Positions 33,534 through 44,130 of a stretch of 64,000 bases of DNA are shown here, one piece after another. Every line of letters begins with the position of its first letter. Position 1 is the stretch's first letter. Below the pieces are notes generated by a model, which saw nothing but the letters and a program-made list of their open reading frames with translations, was not told the origin of the DNA and did no database searches. Location: NCBI GenBank assembly GCA_023374045.1, contig CM041780.1, forward strand, positions 96,629,005-96,693,004. The letters run 5' to 3'. The translations under genes were made by a program, and so were the position numbers. Source of the stretch: Limonium bicolor (lineage: Eukaryota; Streptophyta; Magnoliopsida; Caryophyllales; Plumbaginaceae).

Positions 33534-35999
33534 TGAAATACCTCAAACCTTAATATATTGATGAACTATCTAATTATATTATACTAAGGCTATAACATGC
33601 CTTAGAAACATTAGAAAAGAGTTAAACAACAATGTACACAAAAAACATGCCTTAAGCGTTTAAACCGAAACTGCACCTTAGAGCACAAAATGTGCTTTAA
33701 GGAAAAATGTGCCTTAAGCATGTATACATGGAACTAAAAGGCTAATGAGCCAAAATACCATTAAGAAATAAGGGAACAACAATGAAATGGTCATAGGAAC
33801 CATTACATATACACACAAATTAAGTATACAAAGTCCACACTAAAACAGGTACTAAACTGATGAAAGTCAAGGAGAGACCACTAAACGACTTGGTTTAAAT
33901 TGGAATGAGCAACATGCTATTCACGAACAAAGTATCTAAAGGTTGTAAATATACTAAGGACACATTTAAACTAGCCAAAACAAATTGCATAATCAATGTG
34001 AACCCAGAAGCACATAAAATGGCGTTTTAAGGCATTTTTGGCTATGTAACATACCTAACACATGGTATAAGTCCTTATGAACGAGATTAATTCGTCAAAT
34101 GTTACATAAATACAAGGAAGAAACAAAAAAAATCAGGTCAAATGAGACCCTATGCTACCGACATGGGGATGAGTCACCAAGCTCCAAAATGCTTTAAATT
34201 TCACTATTACAACAACCAAGACTTTCCTTGATTGACATATCACCTTGTCCCCTGAGAAAATCATTAATCAGACACTTACCTGTCATATGAGAGCTCCCAA
34301 ATTCGTAACTCCTCCTCTCTTTGAAGAAACAACACAAAAAACTCCAATGTTCTTAGATTAGTGCCTAAAGAACACCTTGCCTTGTAGAAATCATAACTTT
34401 CTCGTCCTAACTCCAAATAACAAGCTTGATAGCTCGTTGGAATCCTCTTTCAAAGATCTTTACAACCATTTCTCATGAGCCCCCATATTATCAGGAAAAA
34501 CCACGAAGAAGTGCCTTTGATTCTCGAGGTAAAACATTGCGTTCTTGAAAACTTCTTGTTCTTTGGTTTTTGTTACAGCCGATTGGCATGGGATACTAAC
34601 CCATCTTATTCTTCATCTTATTATATAATTTTGGCACAATTCCTCTAGCAAATTGCTGGCAAAATTTCTAAGGAATTCAAGCTTAGATATTAAGCTAAAA
34701 GGTTAATATACAAGGTAAATCCTACAACTACCTATTTCAAGGTTCTAAATATTGATCTATATATGATCTAACCTATTGTATACCTTGTTTATTATTGCCG
34801 AATTTGTTAGATGTTAGATTTAATTTTTAGCACCTAAAATGTTAATACTTTGTAAATCTAAAATTAGATTTATAACCCTTATGATATAAACTTCAATATA
34901 AGCTATCATAATATATGAGAAAAGTTCATATACTATGACTTATGGGGTGGCCGAAAATTAAGAGAACATATGCGAGTTAGGAAAATTATATAGCTAAGTT
35001 AAATTAAAGGAATTAGTATATTTAAGAGTAATATGTAAAATTTGAGAAGTTTTAGTTATATATTATCATTGCCGAAAATATATATGAGTTATTAAGGAAT
35101 TTATGAAGTTTATGTGATGAGAAAATAATTGTAGAATTAAGTTTACAATTTATAAAGAGTTTATAAGTATTACTAGAATTTATAAGATTTTTGGTATATT
35201 TAAAGTTAATAAAAGATAGTATATATGTACTATAACATTAGGTAATAAAATCTGGTAATTTGGTGATGTTTAAAATGATTTTTGATGTTCAAAAATATGT
35301 AGGAAAATTAGTTACGAAAATTAGAAATTAATTAGAGTTAAATTGGTTAATAAATGAGTTAGGATAAAAGAAAAGACCACAAGGGTAAAATGGTAATTTC
35401 CCTGGTCAAACATGGTCAAACGTGGTCAAACTTAGTCAATGAAAGTTTGTAACATGTTTAGAGGAGCTAGAATAAAATTTGTAGCAAAAGATTAGATATT
35501 AAAAGGATAAAGGAATAAAAAGTTAAGTTAAATTAACTTTAGGGGTAATATTGTAAATTATGGAAAGTAAGGGGTTTGACCATAAAATACTGGTCAAACT
35601 TGGGTATATTTTGGTAATTGACCAAAAGTAGAAAATAAATTAATTAAGAAAAACTTTGGAAGAAATTAGAAATAAAAATAATAAGTTTAGAACTTATTAA
35701 GAGTAAAAAAGAGATTAAGAGAAAACTATGGGTAAGTAATGTAAATAACACATTTTTATGTGTTTAGAAGGTTAAGGAAATTAAATAAAGAATTTAGAAA
35801 CAAGTTGAAAAAGAAACAGAGTTAAGACGGGGTTAAACGAGACCCGTATATAACTTAAGGTAAACGAGGGGTATACCCGTAATTTAATAAGTATAGGAGA
35901 AATCAATACTTAAAGTATTTTTAATGAAAATACAAGTTATATTGGAAAGAGAAATAAATACGTATGATACGGAGTATCATGCGGATGTATACGAAAATT

Positions 36000-36235
36000 T
36001 TTGGTGTACATGAATAGTACCCGTATACGTGAATAGTATCCGTATACATGAATAGTAAATACGTATACATGAATAGTAACTACGTATACATGAATAGTAT
36101 CCGTATACATGAATAGTAAATACGTGTACATGAATAGTAACTACGTAGATATGAATAGTCAAAAACGAGACGTATACGTGAATAGTAAAATACGTATACG
36201 TGAATAGTAAAATACGGTGAATAGTGAAAATATGA
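36000..36235. repeat. ~21-bp tandem array in solo LTR A
   Basis: About ten units on 'CGTATACATGAATAGTA' with AAATA or ACTA spacers. The GTATAC core is itself palindromic. In relative position it corresponds to the dyad array of LTR D. Confidence 0.85.
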
Positions 36236-36950
36236 AAATTAAGTTATTTAACCACGCCGTCCTAATGAACTATAGGAGCGGAGTAGGGTGACCGGAATAG
36301 TCGAGACGTCATCCGGGAGTGGACAAACGTCGATAGGCTAAGGTATGGGATTCTTGTAGCTTGCTTGCTAACAGGGTCTTCCTTGGTTTGTGTGCTATGT
36401 GTTATTGTGATACGACCAAACAAGATTAAGCATGAAACCAATCTACTGTATTGTTATTATGTGTCCATTGCACACTAACACGACTTGATTCAGAGCTTGT
36501 TCATTAACTATGTTTAGTAACAATTGTATAAGGATATAAATACTCCCTATTGTTAGTAGGTTAATACCGAGAGAGGTTTAACTAACCAATTGTCAATGAG
36601 ACTTCAACTAACTAGAACTTGGGGGAAGAGGAATCCGGGACTGACTCCGGTCATGCATGTTTAGGTTAGGAGGTCAGCATCTGTATCAGATCTGTCTTCC
36701 GCATATGGCTCGTCTACGACTTGTCGCCTAAGGTCGACAAACAGACCCGACCATCTCGAGTGAACAGTTCGAGGTGGGAGGCAAATTCAGGAGGCGCGGG
36801 AGGGTCAAGCCTACACCCCTCATAACTTAAGAATTAATGTTTATTAACCCAATGAAGCTAATAACTCATTGGCTAGGGTTACTTTGACCCGACAAAAATA
36901 AACAACTCAGTTAGAGAACAACCAATTCTATTAGGAGAATGGTTGACACT

Positions 36951-37290
36951 GGTCCGGACATGTCAAAATCTGCACCTATCCGTGGAAAAAAGGCAGGACA
37001 ACACACATAGACATGTTATGTCCACCCAAAAAAGGCAGCACACACACACAAGGACATGTTATGTCCGGGTAAAATTGGCCGGACAGCAAAGAAATGTCCA
37101 TACATGTCCGTGGAAGTTTGGCCGGACAGAGGGCGGACAGGACAACTATGTCCGTGGAATTTTGGCCGGACAGAGGGCGGACAAGGGACTGGAAATTAGA
37201 CATGTCCGTGGCCTGTCCGTGTAAAAATGGCCAGACAAGAAGAGAAGACCGTGGCCTGTCCAGGGAAATAAGGCCGGACAAGAGATAGCC
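36951..37290. repeat. Inverted-repeat (dyad) array in U3 of B, 5' copy
   Basis: About six 24-bp units of the form TGTCCG, 12 variable bases (for example TGGAATTTTGGC), CGGACA. Each unit can fold on itself. The 3' LTR has the same array at about 42003-42385. TATATAAA follows at 37477. Confidence 0.75.
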
Positions 37291-37476
37291 CATTTATGCA
37301 AGGACACAGTCGTTTAAATGCAACCCAGATCCTGCAACTTGTCGCGACCGTCTTCCCCATTTTTCTTGCGGCGCCTGCAAACACATCTATCTACCCCATC
37401 ACCAATATCAAGCGCAGACACTCCTTAATTTCCTCACGCGGTGTTCCAGTTCTGTCTTCTTCCTCTTCCTTTCTTC

Positions 37477-37484
37477 TATATAAA
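37477..37484 (+). promoter_or_regulatory. TATA box of the B 5' LTR
   Basis: TATATAAA followed by CACACTGCACC. The 3' LTR copy is at 42571-42578. Confidence 0.7.
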
Positions 37485-38367
37485 CACACTGCACCTCCAA
37501 CCAAAAACATAACTTCGACCCCCAGAACTCAACACTCCAAATCACTCATTCCACATACAATTCCTACGTACACTCTCCACTCTCCGTTCTCTTCATTTCT
37601 CCATTCACCATCCACACCTCCATAACTCCGCATAATTATTACGTCCAACCTCTGACTGACATATTACCGGTTAATATGTCAGGCTAAAGAGGATTAATTA
37701 TGTAATCTATACTTCTACCGGTTAAAATAAATATAGTTTGTTACGATTAAGCTTATCTCTCGCCTTTTTAATAAAATTCATGAATTTATTAAAATGTTTT
37801 ACAAAGTCTATTATGATCAGATCAGTGACCAATAGACAGGTTAATTAAGCCGTAAATCTGGAGAAAGCTTATTATGATTTAATAAGTTAGTATTTTCAGA
37901 TGCAAATATAATTCCTCGCACTTAATTCCGTTTACATGTGTTTTGCTCGAGTCTAGATTAGACCGAGCATTTTCTGGTAAACGAGTCCTTTTAAGTCTAT
38001 GACTTAGTCCTTAAGATAATACAGGAATTTTGCCAAACTATTATAATAAACCGGTAGAGATAGCATAATTAATCAGATTATATAAACCTGAACCCGGAGT
38101 CCCATTTAATTTGTCTTCCACTCAGTTAATTTTATCTGTTGTTCTACTTTACAAAAACGAGTCAATTATCTCCCCCCTTTTGTGACAAGCTTAGGTACTA
38201 TATTATTTCACTATAAGTCCCACGGTTTGACCCTGGCCGCTTCTATCTTACTAGACTATTGCGATCGGGTTTTTTTTGCAGCCCGACGGATATTTTAGTT
38301 ATTAATTCCTTTTTCATTTGTTTAAATTACACCAGTTCCAACCACTCTCATTTTCCTGTCTGCAAAA

Positions 38368-38385
38368 TGGCGCCGTTGTCGGGGA
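38368..38385 (+). promoter_or_regulatory. B primer-binding site (tRNA-Asp)
   Basis: TGGCGCCGTTGTCGGGGA, three bases after the LTR, is the standard plant tRNA-Asp PBS with one change (T for C). Confidence 0.88.
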
Positions 38386-38498
38386 CTTGATTTATTCTAG
38401 TCCCTAAGCCCTGGATAATTCACTTGCTATATTATAATATTCGGTTTATACTATTTTGTTGTTTGTTTATTTAATTTCTATTAGTATCTGTTATTTAA

Positions 38499-39104
38499 TG
38501 TGATACCCAGTGTAGGGGTCACCTCCCACATCGATCGGGAGAGCGCACGAACCACACCTTATAGGTGTGGGGATACTCTTGCCTTGTGTGAGGCCTTTTG
38601 GGATGGTACCCCGGAAGCAAAACCGTGCGGACTGCGGCCCAAAGCGGACAATATCACACAAGTGGGTTGATTACTGGGCTGTTATAGATGGTATATCGGG
38701 AGAGCGCACGAACCACACCTTATAGGTGTGGGGATACTCTTGCCTTGTGTGAGGCCTTTTGGGGATGGTACCCCGGAAGCAAAACCGTGCGGGCTGCGGC
38801 CCAAAGCGGATAATATCACACAAGTGGGTTGATTACTGGGCTGTTACAGATGGTATCAGAGCCAGGCCCAGGTCGGTGTGCCAGCGGGGACGCTGGGCTC
38901 CCAAGGGGGGTAGAGTGTGATACCCAGTGTAGGGGTTACCTCCCACATCGATCGGGAGAGCGCACGAACCACACCTTATAGGTGTGGGGATACTCTTGCC
39001 TTGTGTGAGGCCTTTTGGGGATGGTACCCCGGAAGCAAAACTGTGCGGGCTGCGGCCCAAAGCGGACAATATCACACAAGTGGGTTGATTACTGGGCTGT
39101 TATA
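38499..39104 (+). mobile_element. TRIM element, three LTR copies, TSD TTTAA
   Basis: LTR1 38499-38686 (TGTGATACCC to GCTGTTATA), a short GATGGTAT remnant, a partial LTR2 at 38695-38848, the internal part 38849-38915 and LTR3 38916-39104. The Met-type PBS TGGTATCAGAGCC is at 38851-38863 and the PPT AAGGGGGGTAGA at 38903-38914. TTTAA at 38494-38498 and 39105-39109 are the target duplications. The sequence is of the widespread plant TRIM kind and is non-coding. It is inserted in the leader of B. Confidence 0.88.
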
Positions 39105-39109
39105 TTTAA

Positions 39110-39800
39110 TTATTCCAGCAATTTAAATATCGCATTTACTTTACAGTTATTTATTTTTCAGTCATTTACTTTCCAGTTATTTTAATTTCCATTGTCCTTT
39201 AAATTTCAATAAACTAATTCCTAACATTTAAATTCTGTCATTTAATTTCAGTAATCTAACTTCTAACATTTAATTTCAGTAAACTAATTCCTAACATTTA
39301 AATTCAGTAATTTAAATTTTCGTCATTTAAATTCTGTCAACTAATTACTAACATTTAAATTCTGTCATTTAAATTTCTGTCATTTAAATTCCAGTTCTTT
39401 ATTTTTCTGTCATTTAAATTCCCCTGTCATTTAAATTTCTGCTATTTAATTTTGTCCTTTTTTTATTTTATTTTACTGTTTTTATTTACTTAATCTGCAT
39501 TTATTTTTAATTTCTTTTTGTTTATTTATTTTCGGTTAATTTACTCTAAAAAAAGTAGTTCTTGATTTTTGAAATTATTTCTGTTTAACTGTTTAATTTC
39601 CCCCTACCTATTTCGTCCCTTACTTTTTATTTTATTTTATAGTTTCCATTTTCTATTTACTACTTAATTATTTTCTTATAGTTATTTTTCAGTTGTTTAA
39701 TTTATTTTGTTAAAAAAATGGCAATGGATTTGGTTGTAATTTATTATTATTTTGTTTTTTAGTTCATTTTGTTCTTAGTTTTTATTATTTCTAACTAATA
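39110..39800. other. AT-rich leader of B with short phrase repeats
   Basis: 'CATTTAAATTC(T/C)' and 'TCTGTCATTTAAATT' are repeated at least eight times between about 39225 and 39440; the rest is T-rich. No coding evidence until the ATG at 39801. Confidence 0.6.
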
Positions 39801-40454
39801 ATGGCAAGTGAGGAGCAATTCATATGGGAATCCTTTTATTCCCTAGATATATATTGCTCGTATTGTAGGGGACCTCACGAGTTCAATTTTTGTCCCAAAG
39901 TTGAAGAAATGTGGCGGAATCGAACCCAACAACAAATTGAAGAGGAGTTCGATCAAGAATCATGCTACTCACAGGGCATATATTGCTCGGTATGTGGGGG
40001 AGATCATGATTTTGAGGATTGTCTCATATTCCAAGAGCAACTCTGGTTAGAGGATCAACCAGACTACCTGGAAAGAATCGCTCAACAAGAGCAACAACCA
40101 AAGAGCAAAACAGTTCATGAGGTAGAACACCCCACTATGGATGTAAGTTACTCTCTTCCCTCTACAGTCACCTACCGCCAGTTTCCATCCTTGTCTGTGC
40201 TCTATCCGGAAGATAAGGATACTTATCTCCTCCAATTTGAGAAGAAGGAATTGCCATCACCTCCCGCCAGATATCCAAACAAAACGCCACTATCACCTTC
40301 GAATAATCAATTTTCTCTGAAGATGATATCGATCAGCGTTCTTTCTATGAGCCTCACCTACAGAAGGAGGATGTCTTCATCCTCCAATTTGAGGGAGAGC
40401 AACAGTCAGCACCTGGTTTTCTGTTTGAGACCCGTTACCAACAATATCTCCTAA
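39801..40454 (+). CDS. B-encoded small protein with two CX2CX3HX4C zinc knuckles, frameshifted near its C-terminus
   Basis: 217 codons from ATG 39801 (MASEEQFIWESFYSLDIYC). Two knuckles, CSYCRGPHEFNFC and CSVCGGDHDFEDC, each sit in a repeat of about 55 residues (FYSLDIYCSYC / CYSQGIYCSVC). Spacing is CX2CX3HX4C, one residue shorter than the usual retroviral CX2CX4HX4C. The second half has a DTYLLQFE motif. After about 40305 another frame is the better one: it reads DVFILQFEGEQ, a repeat of that motif, and stays open to about 40600. So a one-base shift truncated an originally longer protein. Probably a nucleic-acid-binding gag relic; no capsid domain is seen. Confidence 0.6.
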   Translation: MASEEQFIWESFYSLDIYCSYCRGPHEFNFCPKVEEMWRNRTQQQIEEEFDQESCYSQGIYCSVCGGDHDFEDCLIFQEQLWLEDQPDYLERIAQQEQQPKSKTVHEVEHPTMDVSYSLPSTVTYRQFPSLSVLYPEDKDTYLLQFEKKELPSPPARYPNKTPLSPSNNQFSLKMISISVLSMSLTYRRRMSSSSNLRESNSQHLVFCLRPVTNNIS

Positions 40455-41751
40455 TAAACCAGGTTTTATGGAGTAATTATTTTCTTAATTTAATTGTTGA
40501 GGTAATGTTTTGTTTTGATCCAGGTGGTTCGATCCTGATTGTTAGCTATTTCATTTTCCCGTTAAGATCATTGTCAACTTTCATCTTTGATCCGGGAAAA
40601 TGAAGAACATGCGTCTAGCTAGAGACGTTAAACCCGGGCAGCTTGGTGGGAGGCAACCCACTATCTATACTTTGCCTTTCATTTTATTTTATTTTGTTTT
40701 CTCTTTTGTACTATATTTCCCTTTTATATGTTATAATAAAATGTGGGTTTTACTTGAGTTCTTCTGGTTGTGTAGAATACTCTTTACAGGTAAATCTCAT
40801 GTAATTCTACAGCTGCACTCAAGTGTGGGGGAGCTCTACACACTCTGCGAACTTTGGGGAGTACACTCTTTCCCTACTGATATTTCATATTCCATTTTGC
40901 TTTGTTTTGAGTAAATTGCTTTATAAGATTGCATGCCCTGTTAATTTAATTTTATCCACGCAATGAGGGCATTGCTTGAGCTTAAGTGTGGGGGAGAGCC
41001 CTTTTCGGCGACATTTTTGTGCATAAAATGTTTAAATCTCTCTGCTTCTCTTGCATTTGTTCAAAAAAAATTGAAATTATGGACCCTGCTAAAGTAGGTT
41101 GTTCTCTTTAAAAACAAATACTGTTATGAATTGTGGGATAAATGGAACAAAATTTTTCATTTTGATTACTTTTGAGGAGCATTTTTATGCGGTGTGACCA
41201 AATGATCTGCAATGGTTGGATTTTTATTGCTCAGGGGTTCCTTCTGTCTTCTTTTCTTAGGGATTGCTAAGGGGTGCTTCTCTAAAAAAATATATAAAAA
41301 AATATAAAAATAAACAAGGGACTTGCGAGACACCATTGGTAACCAACAAAGAGAGTTGAGTGTTCTTAAATACAAAAGCTTGATGCCTACATATTATCTT
41401 CTCATCTCTTATGCAAAAGTGAAACAAATGCATAAATCTATTTTTCTTTTTGTTTTCTCCTCAATGCCCATTCTTGAGAGAAGTTGGCCGTGGTAAAAGT
41501 TCTCAAAGTCACCTTAACTGAGAAGCATTGAAGCACTCTGGATCATACCCCGAAACTCTATATTTTGTTTTTACCCTGAGCACACTTGTGCCACCAGTAG
41601 TTGATGGATCACACTCCTCGAAAAGTTTAAGATCATGTACTGTTCACCTCTTTATCCTACCCTTCATAATAATATTTGTTAGTATTGAGCATTCCCTACT
41701 TACTTGGGGACATGGATTTGCTTGAGGACAAGCAAAAGATAATTGTGGGGG
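40455..41751 (+). other. B 3' internal region with repeated G-rich tracts
   Basis: Non-coding apart from the frameshifted tail to about 40600. AAGTGTGGGGGAG-like tracts occur near 40823 and 40985, and ATTGTGGGGG (41742-41751) directly precedes the 3' LTR and is the working PPT. Such tandem G-rich tracts are typical before the 3' LTR of Athila/Tat-like elements. Confidence 0.6.
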
Positions 41752-43487
41752 TGTGATAACTGTCCAAATGAGCATGTTTTATGGGTGTATTTCATATATT
41801 ATATCAGCACTTTTCTTGCTCATTTCTCCACTTTGGTTAGTTTTCCTCTAGTTTATGTTTTATTGGGTATCTCACAAGTTTATTGTTTAAACATGAGGAA
41901 AACCAAGCTAGGAGCAAAGTAGACGAAGAGACGAACGCGTGGGCGCAAACGGATCTTAAATCGGAGCTGAAACAAATATTTTAGGAGCAAACCAATTTTC
42001 GTCGTCCGAAACATTGACCTGTCCGAACCAGACTGGTCCGGACACAGGTCCGAACATGTCAAAATCTGCACCTGTCCGTGGAAAAAAGGCAGGACAACAC
42101 ACATAGACATGTTATGTCCTCCCAAAAAAGGCAGACACACACACAAGGACATGTTATGTCCGTGTAAAATTGGCCGGACAACAAAGAAATGTCCATACAT
42201 GTCCGTGGAAGTTTGGCCGGACAGAGGGCGGATTGGACAACTATGTCCATGGAATTTTGGCCGGAGAGAGGGCGGACAAGGGACTGGAAATTAGACATGT
42301 CCGTGGCCTGTCCGTGTAAAAATGGCCGGACAAGAAGAGAAGATCGTGGCCTGTCCGGGGAAATAAGGCCGGACAAGAGATAGCCCATTTATGCAAGGAC
42401 ACAGTCGTTTAAATGCAACCCAGATCCTGCAACTTGTCGCGACCGTCTTCCCCATTTTTCTTGCGGCGCCTGCAAACACATCTATCTACCCCATCACCAA
42501 TATCAGGCACAACACTCCTTAATTTCCTCACGCGGTGTTCCAGTTCTGTCTCCTTCCTCTTCCTTTCTTCTATATAAACACACTGCACCTCCAACCAAAA
42601 ACATACCTTCGACCCCCAGAACTCAACACTCCAAATCACTCATTCCACATACAATTCCTACATACACTTCCACTCTCCGTTCTCTTCATTTCTCCATTCA
42701 CCATCCACACCTCCATAACTCCGCATAATTATTACGTCCAACCTCTGACTGACATATTACCAGTTAATATGGCTAAGGAGGATTAACTCCGGGGGAAGGT
42801 TTAGTTGTAGTTTGTTTAATTATGTAATCTATATTTCTACCGGTTAAAATAAATACAGTTTGTTACGATTAAAGCTTATCTCTTGCCTTTTTAATAAATT
42901 TCATGAATTTATTAAAATGCTTTACAAAGTCTATTATGATCAGATCAGTGACCAATAGACAGGTTAATTAAGCCGTAAATCTGGAGAAAGCTTATTATGA
43001 TTGAATAAGTTAGTATTTTCAGATGCAAATATAATTCCTCGCACTTAATTCGTTTACATGTGTTTTGCTCGAGTCTAGATTAGACCGAGCATTTTCTGGT
43101 AAACGAGTCCTTTTGAGTCTATGATTTAGTCCTTAAGATAATAACAGGAATTTTGCCAAACTATTATAATAAACCGGTAGAGATAGCATAATTAATCAGA
43201 TTATATAAAGCTGAACCCAGAGTCCCATTTAATTTGTCTTCCACTCAGTTAATTTTATCTGTTGTTCTACTTTACAAAAACGAGTCAATTATCTCCCCCC
43301 TTTTGTGACAAGCTTAGGTACTATATTATTTCACTATAAGTCCCACGGTTTGACCCTGGCCGCTTCTGTCTTACTATACTACTGCGACCGGGTTTTATTT
43401 GCAGCCCGACGGATATTTGAGTTATTAATTCCTTTTTCATTTGTTTAAATTACACCAGTTCCAACCACTCTCATTTTCCTGTCTGCA
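41752..43487 (+). repeat. 3' LTR of B, complete
   Basis: It starts TGTGATAACTGTCC (or TGATAACTG at 41754) and ends CCTGTCTGCA. The dyad array is at about 42003-42385 and TATATAAA at 42571-42578. Confidence 0.82.
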
Positions 43488-44048
43488 GGCGTCCATTACG
43501 ACATTTGATTTATTTGAGCTGTGAATGTTTCACATGGGTGTGTTATTTGTTATCATACTTCTTATTATTACTTGTATGAATAATCAACTGCATGTATACG
43601 ACAAAGTAGTCGTGTGTAGCCCTGATATCTTGTGGGCTGCACGTCTTCTGTACCAGCAATATGCTGAGCCCCTTGGGGCATGTGATTTAAACTTTGTCGG
43701 TAGGTGCCAGACGAGGACTCAACTTGAGAGTAGGAGTGGGTAGAGTACTAAGGGTTTAATTTGCATTACGAAGTGTGCCTGTACACTCGTTTCATAAACT
43801 GTAGTAGTAAGTTGTAATAATAGGAGGGATGCTTCGAACTCGGTATTGTATTTTGTTTTAAGACTTTGTACGCACTTACGTTCGGTACACTCGGGTCCGT
43901 CAGACCGTAGCTTGAAACTGGAATAAGCCTAGTTAGTCACGTGGGTGACTAACGGCGGTAACACCAGCTTATAGTATTTTCCGCTGTGTTGTAATATTGT
44001 TGCAGGTGTGTTATGTGATGGTTCAAGTTTAGCAGTTGGGGTATTACA
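43488..44048 (+). repeat. Distal part of solo LTR A
   Basis: It aligns with the distal parts of LTRs C and D (for example 'AGCAATATGCTGAGCCCC' against 'AGCATTTCGATTGCTGAGCCC' near 48985). It contains the conserved hairpin at 43932-43953 and ends GGGGTATTACA. Confidence 0.75.
43932..43953 (+). promoter_or_regulatory. Conserved LTR-end hairpin, copy in A
   Basis: Arms GTTAGTCAC and GTGACTAAC, loop GTGG, followed by GGCGG. It ends 95 nt from the LTR 3' end. Confidence 0.7.
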
Positions 44049-44053
44049 ACCTG

Positions 44054-44130
44054 CTTCAGCCTGTTTGGCTGGTCTGTCGTAGCAAGTTTTCCTAGGTAGT
44101 ATTCTTAGGTTATCGAACCAAAGGAGGTTG
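44054..44130 (-). repeat. Short continuation of the Ogre-like 5' LTR
   Basis: CTTCAGCCTGTTTGGCTGG matches CTCTAGCCCGTTTGGCTGG at 21770 onward. Similarity then fades before LTR C starts, probably through an indel. Confidence 0.55.

Larger units (their letters stand above)
36949..38364 (+). repeat. 5' LTR of B, missing its first ~290 bp
   Basis: Similarity to the 3' LTR begins at ACTGGTCCGGACA (36949) and runs to TCCTGTCTGCA (38364). It lacks a segment of about 40 bp that the 3' LTR has near 42782. Confidence 0.82.
36949..43487 (+). mobile_element. Element 'B': non-autonomous LTR retrotransposon with Asp-tRNA PBS
   Basis: It has an LTR pair (36949-38364, truncated at its 5' side, and 41752-43487), PBS at 38368, a short ORF at 39801 and a G-rich tract before the 3' LTR. 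The internal part is only 3.4 kb including a TRIM and encodes no protease, RT, integrase or RNase H. PBS type and the repeated GTGTGGGGGAG phrases (40825, 40987) fit Athila/Tat-related elements. It is inserted in solo LTR A. The target duplication cannot be checked because the 5' LTR start is lost. Confidence 0.78.
33534..44048 (+). mobile_element. Solo LTR 'A' (TGAAATACC family), TSD ACCTG, split by element B
   Basis: It starts TGAAATACCTCAAACC and ends GGGGTATTACA. ACCTG lies on both sides (33529-33533 and 44049-44053), and the flanking Ogre-like LTR sequence rejoins across it, as comparison with 21770-21805 shows. No PBS, gag or partner LTR follows, so the element collapsed to a solo LTR of about 4 kb. 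Parts are alignable with LTRs C and D (for example TTTGTGTGCTATGTG with AGATTAAGCATGAAA, compare 52190). The A portions are 33534-36948 and 43488-44048. Confidence 0.82.

Noticed and set aside
36976..37384. Frames of ~105 codons over the TGTCCG array of B, repeated at 42059-42388
   Set aside because: Translations of the dyad array; the two copies are the two LTRs.
38833..39075. 80-codon minus frame in the TRIM
   Set aside because: Overlaps TRIM internal part and LTR3; non-coding element.
38499..39104. Possible Cassandra-type TRIM with 5S rRNA in its LTR
   Set aside because: No 5S internal promoter boxes seen; the sequence fits the other common plant TRIM kind.
39801..40454. Reading the B ORF as a full gag with capsid
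   Set aside because: No capsid-like helical region precedes the knuckles; the upstream 700 bp is AT-rich and closed in all frames.
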